From Lachnospiraceae bacterium (GTDB lineage Bacteria > Bacillota > Clostridia > Lachnospirales > Lachnospiraceae): a stretch of DNA of 6,859 nt. A model generated the notes under the pieces. That model saw only the letters and a program-made list of their open reading frames with translations, was not told the DNA's origin and made no database searches. The stretch is taken from contig JAGCSS010000078.1 in assembly GCA_017964055.1 (NCBI GenBank), positions 1 to 6,859 of the forward strand, written 5' to 3'. Positions 1 to 4,059 of this stretch are shown one piece after another (within the stretch, counting starts at the first letter, position 1; every line of letters starts with the position of its first letter). A program made the position numbers and the translations under genes.

Positions 1-348
1 GAAGCCGAACAGACCTCCGCCTATTTTATCTTTGTATCCGGTGTCTGCGTTAAAACCGATCTCCGAGATTCCGCAGTTTCCCGCGATAAATGTCGTCATG
101 CCCTGACGGATGAACGGATCGAAGTACGGCAGGGCGTCGTTTTTGATCGCAAACCAGTCATTGTGCGAATGTCCGTCGATAAATCCGGAAGACACGGATT
201 TCCCTGCCAGATCGATGATACGGTCGGCATCCTCAGCAACGGACGGAGCGACCTTTACGATCTTATCGTCCTCGACCAGGATATCTCCGGTAAAAGCCTC
301 ATTCCCCGTACCGTCGTAGATCTTTCCGTTTTTCAGCAGTGTTCTCAT
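1..348 (-). CDS. Amidohydrolase, D-aminoacylase (N-acyl-D-amino-acid deacylase) type, N-terminal part
   Basis: Partial gene: 116 N-terminal residues are present and the rest lies beyond the left edge; family members are usually around 480-560 residues. The start MRTLLKNGKIYDGTG is the typical opening beta-strand of the amidohydrolase fold. It is followed by GFIDGHSHND, whose H60 and H62 form the HxH metal-binding pair, and by GMTTFIAGNCG, whose C92 corresponds to the zinc-ligand cysteine of D-aminoacylases. The family hydrolyses N-acyl-D-amino acids, or related N-acyl or cyclic amides, in the cytoplasm; the actual substrate cannot be read from this fragment. ATG at 348 is preferred to an in-frame TTG six codons upstream because the protein aligns with family starts from this Met. 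The GGGGG tract (360-364) is only a weak ribosome site, 11 nt upstream. The gene is divergent from the secreted peptidase. Alternatives are dihydroorotase- or hydantoinase-like enzymes, but GNCG favours D-aminoacylase. Confidence 0.85.
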   Translation of the reverse strand, partial: MRTLLKNGKIYDGTGNEAFTGDILVEDDKIVKVAPSVAEDADRIIDLAGKSVSSGFIDGHSHNDWFAIKNDALPYFDPFIRQGMTTFIAGNCGISEIGFNADTGYKDKIGGGLFGF

Positions 349-375
349 AGTAACGTTTACCCCCAATACAGTGTT

Positions 376-389
376 TAAATATGTATTTA
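376..389. promoter_or_regulatory. AT-rich dyad, possible operator
   Basis: TAAATA-tg-TATTTA is a perfect 6+6 inverted repeat with a 2-bp centre. It abuts the plus-strand -35 box and covers the predicted transcription start of the minus-strand gene, a place where a repressor could act on both genes. In DNA this AT-rich such a dyad can arise by chance, and no regulator gene is in the window. Confidence 0.25.
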
Positions 390-417
390 TTGTATCACTT
401 TTACGGATATGATAAAA
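389..417 (-). promoter_or_regulatory. Candidate sigma-A promoter for the amidohydrolase gene
   Basis: On the minus strand a good -10 (TACAAT, 394 to 389) is preceded at 17 bp by a poor -35 (TTTTAT, 417 to 412). The predicted start would be near 382, about 34 nt before the ATG. The -35 is weak, so the call rests mainly on the -10 and its position. It overlaps the opposing promoter almost exactly. Confidence 0.35.
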
Positions 418-418
418 T
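390..418 (+). promoter_or_regulatory. Candidate sigma-A promoter for the secreted peptidase gene
   Basis: TTGTAT (390-395) and TAAAAT (413-418) are separated by exactly 17 bp, and the region is AT-rich. Transcription would begin near 425, giving a 5' leader of about 65 nt before the ATG at 490. It is the best promoter match in the divergent intergenic region. Its two boxes coincide with the -10 and -35 of the opposite-strand candidate, so the two promoters would compete for the same DNA face. Confidence 0.55.
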
Positions 419-430
419 ATAAAAGATAGA

Positions 431-451
431 GCGAATTTCGAAGAAATCCGC
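431..451 (+). other. 5'-leader hairpin of the secreted peptidase mRNA
   Basis: GCGAATTTC and GAAATCCGC form a 9-bp stem with one A-C mismatch around a GAA triloop. It starts about 6 nt after the predicted transcription start and ends 38 nt before the ATG. No T-run follows, so it is not an intrinsic terminator. A 5'-end stabilising hairpin or a DNA operator placed just downstream of the start are the likeliest roles. Confidence 0.4.
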
Positions 452-489
452 GAGATAAAGACAGGGATCGATCAACATCGGAGAGAGGC

Positions 490-2109
490 ATGAAAAACAG
501 CATTTTTAAAAAGTTAATAACCATACTGCTGGCGACAGTATTTGCCGCAGGGCTGTTCGGCGATGCCTTACCCGCAAAGGCCGACACCGCGGCAAAGCCC
601 TCCAGGGCAAAGCTTACAGTTTCGGCAGGCGCCGACGGAAAGAGCGTCACGCTCTCGATAGCAAAAACGAAAAATGCCGCCGGCTATAAGATCATGGTTA
701 AAAAGCCCGGCTCGGACAAGTTTGTTAAACTTACGACCCTGAAACAGGACGGGATGGAAAAAAGGACATATACAGCGAAAAAGCTTGCGGCCGGAGAGTA
801 CGTTTTCAAGGTTCGCGCGTATTTAAAAGACGGCAGCAAGACCGTATGGGGCAAATACAGCAAAACGGCGGCACTCACCGTAGGCGCGGCTTCGTACGCG
901 CCGAACGCCGCGACGGATGTAGGATATATCACTAAGGCAAAAACAACGATAGAGACCGAATACCTGATATTTGATATTGACCCCGGTATCTATGTGGTCC
1001 CGCAGCTCGCAGCCAAGGCCGACGGTATATTCCGCGCAATGGAAGCGGTGACCGGCCTGCGGGTTGTGGACGGCAAATATCATGATTATAAGATCACGGT
1101 TCATGTCTCGAGATATGAGGCGCAGGATACCGCAGCGGAGAATTCCGGGCCTACGGGCGGCAGTGACGATGAGATATGGATAGCGCCTTCGGACCTGTTC
1201 GTGGAGAGCGGCTATGCTTTCGCGCATGAGCTCGGGCACGCATTTAACCGGGAGTTTACCGGCGGTTTTGCGGGGACTGTAATGGATGAAGGCTTTGCGA
1301 CCTATACCGAGATGCTTCTGGCCGAGTATCTGGCGGAGCACGATCCCAATCTGGGCGCGATACTGTGTTCTCCCGACCTGGTCAAATACAATATGATGCT
1401 CGAAGACTATGAGGTCATGTACGACAGATCGGTCGAGTACTGGATGAAGCATGCGGACGAGGCTTATGATTTCTGCGGAAACGGGGCTTACGGGCTGGGC
1501 TTCAGGCTGATGGGGTATCTCGATGAGAGCTTCGGAGACTATACTTCCTGGTTTGAGACATACGACGGCCTGTATACCGCGAAAATAAGCCTTCCGGAGT
1601 ACGATCCCATAGAAGGGCTTTCGGATAAGACCGTGGCGAATCTGGCGATCAGGGCACTGAAGACCACATACGGTGACACTGTCCTCGACGGATTCTATTC
1701 CTGGATGCGTACGAATGAGTACGGCAGATTCGATTCGGACGATTATTACGATAAATGCAACGCGTTTTCCGCGGTGACCGAGTATACGGTCTATCCGTTC
1801 TACTATTGGGCCGAGAACAAAACGCAGATCCCGGGCGGCGAACTGACCGAATACAGCGACCTGACCGTCTATATCGCTCCGGCCGAGTTTTATCTGAGAG
1901 AGTACAAGGGCGAGGATACATCCGACCTGGTGCTGAACGTATCGGCGGGCACTACGGTTGAGCTCTACGATGCTGACGGGAAACTCATCGATACCGTGCG
2001 GACCGAGCAGATCCCGCTCACCGGCGTCGCATACGTAAAGCTCGTCGGTAAGGGTGAGACCGTGTTTAATATCACCGGATATCATATTTACGATTACATA
2101 TATCATTGA
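490..2109 (+). CDS. Secreted gluzincin-type zinc metallopeptidase with FnIII-like domain
   Basis: The 539-residue protein begins with a signal peptide: charged MKNSIFKK, a hydrophobic core, and a likely cleavage after AKA (residues 29-31). Residues about 38-131 look like one fibronectin type III domain (GYKIMVKK, YTAKKLAAGEYVFKVRAY, WGKYS). The peptidase part, about 150-430, holds HELGH (246-250) with catalytic E247, and 16 residues later MDEGFATYTE, whose E267 fits the third zinc ligand of gluzincins. A beta-rich C-terminal segment (about 440-535) may be an accessory binding domain. There is no sortase motif, C-terminal membrane segment or choline- or SLH-type anchor, so release to the medium is likely. 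The start is supported by GGAG at 480-483, 6 nt before the ATG. I do not recognise a named family; the DEGFA pattern resembles peptidase-MA-like proteins. Substrate unknown. The gene is divergent from the amidohydrolase, and its stop is 35 bp from rlmN. Confidence 0.85.
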   Translation: MKNSIFKKLITILLATVFAAGLFGDALPAKADTAAKPSRAKLTVSAGADGKSVTLSIAKTKNAAGYKIMVKKPGSDKFVKLTTLKQDGMEKRTYTAKKLAAGEYVFKVRAYLKDGSKTVWGKYSKTAALTVGAASYAPNAATDVGYITKAKTTIETEYLIFDIDPGIYVVPQLAAKADGIFRAMEAVTGLRVVDGKYHDYKITVHVSRYEAQDTAAENSGPTGGSDDEIWIAPSDLFVESGYAFAHELGHAFNREFTGGFAGTVMDEGFATYTEMLLAEYLAEHDPNLGAILCSPDLVKYNMMLEDYEVMYDRSVEYWMKHADEAYDFCGNGAYGLGFRLMGYLDESFGDYTSWFETYDGLYTAKISLPEYDPIEGLSDKTVANLAIRALKTTYGDTVLDGFYSWMRTNEYGRFDSDDYYDKCNAFSAVTEYTVYPFYYWAENKTQIPGGELTEYSDLTVYIAPAEFYLREYKGEDTSDLVLNVSAGTTVELYDADGKLIDTVRTEQIPLTGVAYVKLVGKGETVFNITGYHIYDYIYH

Positions 2110-2130
2110 CTGCGGGGGATCCCCGGGTCA
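2107..2130 (+). other. GC-rich hairpin between the peptidase stop codon and rlmN
   Basis: CGGGG (2113-2117) pairs with CCCCG (2121-2125) around a GAT loop. A small internal loop follows, and then TGAC (2107-2110) pairs with GTCA (2127-2130), giving nine pairs in all. The lower arm contains the peptidase stop codon TGA. The hairpin ends 3 nt before the AAAGG ribosome site of rlmN (2134-2138). No T-run follows, so it is a poor terminator. It could limit rlmN translation unless ribosomes finishing the upstream gene open it, or act in mRNA processing. Confidence 0.45.
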
Positions 2131-2144
2131 TCGAAAGGCATTGC

Positions 2145-3176
2145 ATGGAAGATATCAAGAGCCTCAGTCCCGAAGAGCTGCAGGCGTACTGCGAGAGCAT
2201 AGGCGAGAAGAAGTTCCGCGCGGCACAGATCTACGAGTGGCTGCATAAAAAACTCGCGACCGAATGGGATGAAATGACGAATATTTCGGCGGCTTTGAGA
2301 CAGAAGCTTTCGGAGGACTATTATCTGCCGAAGCTGGAGATCGCGACGGTGCTGAAGTCAGAGGCGGGCGATACGGAAAAGTTTCTCTTTAAGCTGGCTG
2401 ACGGCAATGTGATCGAGTCGGTGCTGATGCGTTACGAGCACGGCAATTCGGTCTGCATCTCCAGCCAGGTAGGCTGCCGCATGGGCTGCAATTTCTGCGC
2501 TTCCACGATAGGCGGCAGGATCAGGGACCTGACGGCGGGAGAGATGCTCGAGCAGGTTTATCACATACAGCGCCACGACGGACAGAGGGTCAGCAACGTG
2601 GTAGTCATGGGCACAGGCGAGCCCTTCGACAATTTCGATAATTTCTGCCGTTATTATGAGCGTATATCCGATGAGAAGGGCCTGAACATCAGCGGACGCA
2701 ACATCACTGTTTCCACCTGCGGCATCGTGCCGAAGATCAGGGAACTGGCCGACAGGCAGTATACCCTGACGCTCGCCGTATCGCTCCATTCGCCTACGGA
2801 CGAGCTCAGGCGCAGCTTCATGCCCATCGCCAATAAATATACGATCCGTGAGATCATGGATGCCTGCGACTATTATTTCGAAAAGACCGGAAGACGCATC
2901 ACTTTTGAGTACAGTCTGATCAACGGAGTCAACGATTCCGCCGAATGCGCCGAGATTCTCTCGAAGCTCTTAAGAGGCAAAAACGCGCATGTGAATCTGA
3001 TCCCCGTAAACCCCGTCAAGGAGCGCAGCTACACGAAAACGAATGCCGAGGGAGTGCGCGGGTTCAAAAATATACTTGAAAAAAACGGAATAAATGCTAC
3101 TATTAGAAAAGGAATGGGTAAAGATATTGACGCTGCATGCGGTCAGTTACGAAGAAGTTACACCACAAATACTTGA
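2145..3176 (+). CDS. rlmN: 23S rRNA (adenine-2503-C2) / tRNA (adenine-37-C2) methyltransferase RlmN
   Basis: A cytoplasmic radical-SAM enzyme that methylates C2 of A2503 in 23S rRNA and, in the family, A37 of some tRNAs. The 343 residues match the usual length. The N-terminal RNA-binding part is seen in FRAAQIYEWLHKK (24-36). CISSQVGCRMGCNFC holds C104, equivalent to E. coli C118, and the 4Fe-4S ligands C111, C115 and C118. GTGEP (156-160) is the SAM-binding motif, and DAACGQLR carries the methyl-carrying C332 (E. coli C355). All catalytic cysteines are present. ATG 2145 with AAAGG upstream is chosen over an in-frame TTG at 2106, which lies on the previous stop, has no ribosome site and would add 13 non-family residues. 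It is the first gene of the conserved rlmN-prpC-prkC-rsgA series. The last 120 bp are unusually A-rich and may hide a promoter for prpC. Confidence 0.97.
   Translation: MEDIKSLSPEELQAYCESIGEKKFRAAQIYEWLHKKLATEWDEMTNISAALRQKLSEDYYLPKLEIATVLKSEAGDTEKFLFKLADGNVIESVLMRYEHGNSVCISSQVGCRMGCNFCASTIGGRIRDLTAGEMLEQVYHIQRHDGQRVSNVVVMGTGEPFDNFDNFCRYYERISDEKGLNISGRNITVSTCGIVPKIRELADRQYTLTLAVSLHSPTDELRRSFMPIANKYTIREIMDACDYYFEKTGRRITFEYSLINGVNDSAECAEILSKLLRGKNAHVNLIPVNPVKERSYTKTNAEGVRGFKNILEKNGINATIRKGMGKDIDAACGQLRRSYTTNT
3076..3103 (+). promoter_or_regulatory. Candidate internal promoter for prpC-prkC within the rlmN 3' end
   Basis: TTGAAA (3076-3081, 5 of 6 to consensus) and TACTAT (3098-3103, 4 of 6) are 16 bp apart in a locally A-rich stretch of rlmN. 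The start would lie near 3110, about 120 nt before the prpC ATG. The codons here must also encode RlmN residues LEKNGINATI, so some A-richness may be coding. Confidence 0.35.
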
Positions 3177-3217
3177 GAAAAAGAGGCAAACACAGACTGC
3201 GATTGCCGGAACGAAGT

Positions 3218-3225
3218 GGAGGTGA
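3218..3225 (+). promoter_or_regulatory. Strong ribosome binding site of prpC
   Basis: GGAGGTGA, a near-perfect complement to the 16S rRNA 3' end, lies 6 nt before the ATG at 3232. It is the strongest ribosome site in the window and fixes the prpC start. Confidence 0.85.
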
Positions 3226-3231
3226 GTTGGC

Positions 3232-4014
3232 ATGCGATCATACGCGCAGACCGATATCGGTATCGTTCGGCAGATGAATCAGGATTTCGTCTTCGCCGAT
3301 GACACGCCCGTCGGTCCGCTTGCCAACCTTTACATAGTAGCCGACGGTATGGGAGGCCACAAGGCCGGTGATTTTGCCTCCAGATTTTGTGTGGAGAAGT
3401 TCACCGAGCTGATCAGGGCGGCCGGACCCGAGCAATACAGTATCATTAATCTGATAGAGGAGTCTCTGAGGCAGACAAACGAGCAGCTGATGTTCAAGGC
3501 TGCGGAGTCGGTTGACTTTGAAGGCATGGGCACCACCTTCGTCGGCTGTACGATCAACGCTGACGGCGTTATGATAGCTGCCAACATAGGCGACAGCAGG
3601 CTGTATCTGGCCAGGAAAGAGCTGATCCAGATAACCGAGGATCATTCGCTTGTGGCCGAGATGGTCCGCAAGGGCGATATCAAAAAAGAGGAAGCCCGTT
3701 TTCATCCGAAAAAGAATGTAGTTACGAGAGCGATCAGTGCTGCCGGCGTGGCCATACCGGATTTCTTTGAGGTGCAGCTGCAACCCGGCGACATTGTTTT
3801 ATTATGTTCCGACGGCCTCAGCAATATGCTGAGTGACGCGGATATCTTTGAAATTATCGACGCGCACAGAAATTCGCTCCAGGATATGGGCATCTGCCTG
3901 ATCCAGAGAGCCAACGACAACGGAGGTAAGGACAATATTTCGGTAGTTCTGGCTGAGTACAGCCCCGACACCGTGACCGGACCCGTGGCGGAGCAGACCG
4001 CTGATACGCAGTAA
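3232..4014 (+). CDS. prpC: PP2C-type (PPM) Ser/Thr protein phosphatase, partner of PrkC
   Basis: A cytoplasmic Mn/Mg-dependent phosphatase that removes phosphate from PrkC and its substrates. At 260 residues it has the normal length of a bacterial single-domain PP2C. The signature motifs appear in order: NQD (D18), VADGMGGHKAG with metal ligands D38 and G39, MGTTFVGC (99-106), NIGDSRLYL (119-126), EDHSLV (136-141), VTRAIS (164-169), CSDGLSNML (192-200) with D194, and GGKDNISVVL (231-240) with D234. No expected metal ligand is missing. There is no signal peptide or membrane segment. The C-terminal 16 residues after the core are Pro/Thr/Glu-rich and look like a loose tail. The gene is 55 bp after rlmN and 45 bp before prkC on the same strand, the standard kinase-phosphatase pairing in Firmicutes. 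Synonyms in other species are stp and stp1. Confidence 0.95.
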   Translation: MRSYAQTDIGIVRQMNQDFVFADDTPVGPLANLYIVADGMGGHKAGDFASRFCVEKFTELIRAAGPEQYSIINLIEESLRQTNEQLMFKAAESVDFEGMGTTFVGCTINADGVMIAANIGDSRLYLARKELIQITEDHSLVAEMVRKGDIKKEEARFHPKKNVVTRAISAAGVAIPDFFEVQLQPGDIVLLCSDGLSNMLSDADIFEIIDAHRNSLQDMGICLIQRANDNGGKDNISVVLAEYSPDTVTGPVAEQTADTQ

Positions 4015-4046
4015 GCCCGCGGGCGGCGATATTTTCTTTGTTTTTT
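4015..4046 (+). other. GC palindrome plus T-rich tract between prpC and prkC
   Basis: GCCCGCGGGC, a perfect 10-bp palindrome, begins directly after the prpC stop codon. It is followed by a T-rich stretch (4030-4046) running into the prkC ribosome site. As RNA the palindrome can form only about three pairs around a four-base loop, so it is at most a weak attenuator. The unstructured T-rich part may simply keep the prkC ribosome site open. Confidence 0.3.
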
Positions 4047-4051
4047 GGAGG
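4047..4051 (+). promoter_or_regulatory. Ribosome binding site deciding the prkC start
   Basis: GGAGG sits 8 nt before the ATG at 4060. An in-frame TTG at 4045 overlaps this site and so cannot use it. The ATG is therefore the start, and the kinase begins MIKTGMFISDRYEI, typical of the family. Confidence 0.85.
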
Positions 4052-4059
4052 CAATACAG

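Noticed and set aside
823..2106. Long open frame (427 codons) on the minus strand opposite the secreted peptidase
   Set aside because: The plus strand has a signal peptide, a metal-binding motif and a ribosome site. The antisense product has no recognisable domain and an odd His/Arg/Ile-rich composition, as expected of a shadow frame in GC-biased coding DNA.
2117..2128. GGATCCCCGGGT, identical to the BamHI-SmaI part of common cloning polylinkers
   Set aside because: Only 12 bp match; adjacent bases differ from any polylinker and coding context is intact on both sides, so a vector join is unlikely.
2106..2144. TTG at 2106 as an earlier rlmN start, overlapping the peptidase stop
   Set aside because: It has no ribosome site, adds residues unlike any RlmN and sits in a hairpin; ATG 2145 gives the normal family start and length.
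3177..3231. Possible terminator or small gene between rlmN and prpC
   Set aside because: I found no stem followed by a T-run and no short frame with its own ribosome site; the stretch only carries the prpC ribosome site.
3238..3783. 181-codon open frame on the minus strand opposite prpC
   Set aside because: All PP2C motifs lie on the plus strand with a near-perfect ribosome site; the antisense frame has no start signal or domain.
4045..4059. TTG at 4045 as the prkC start
   Set aside because: It overlaps the GGAGG ribosome site that serves the ATG at 4060.
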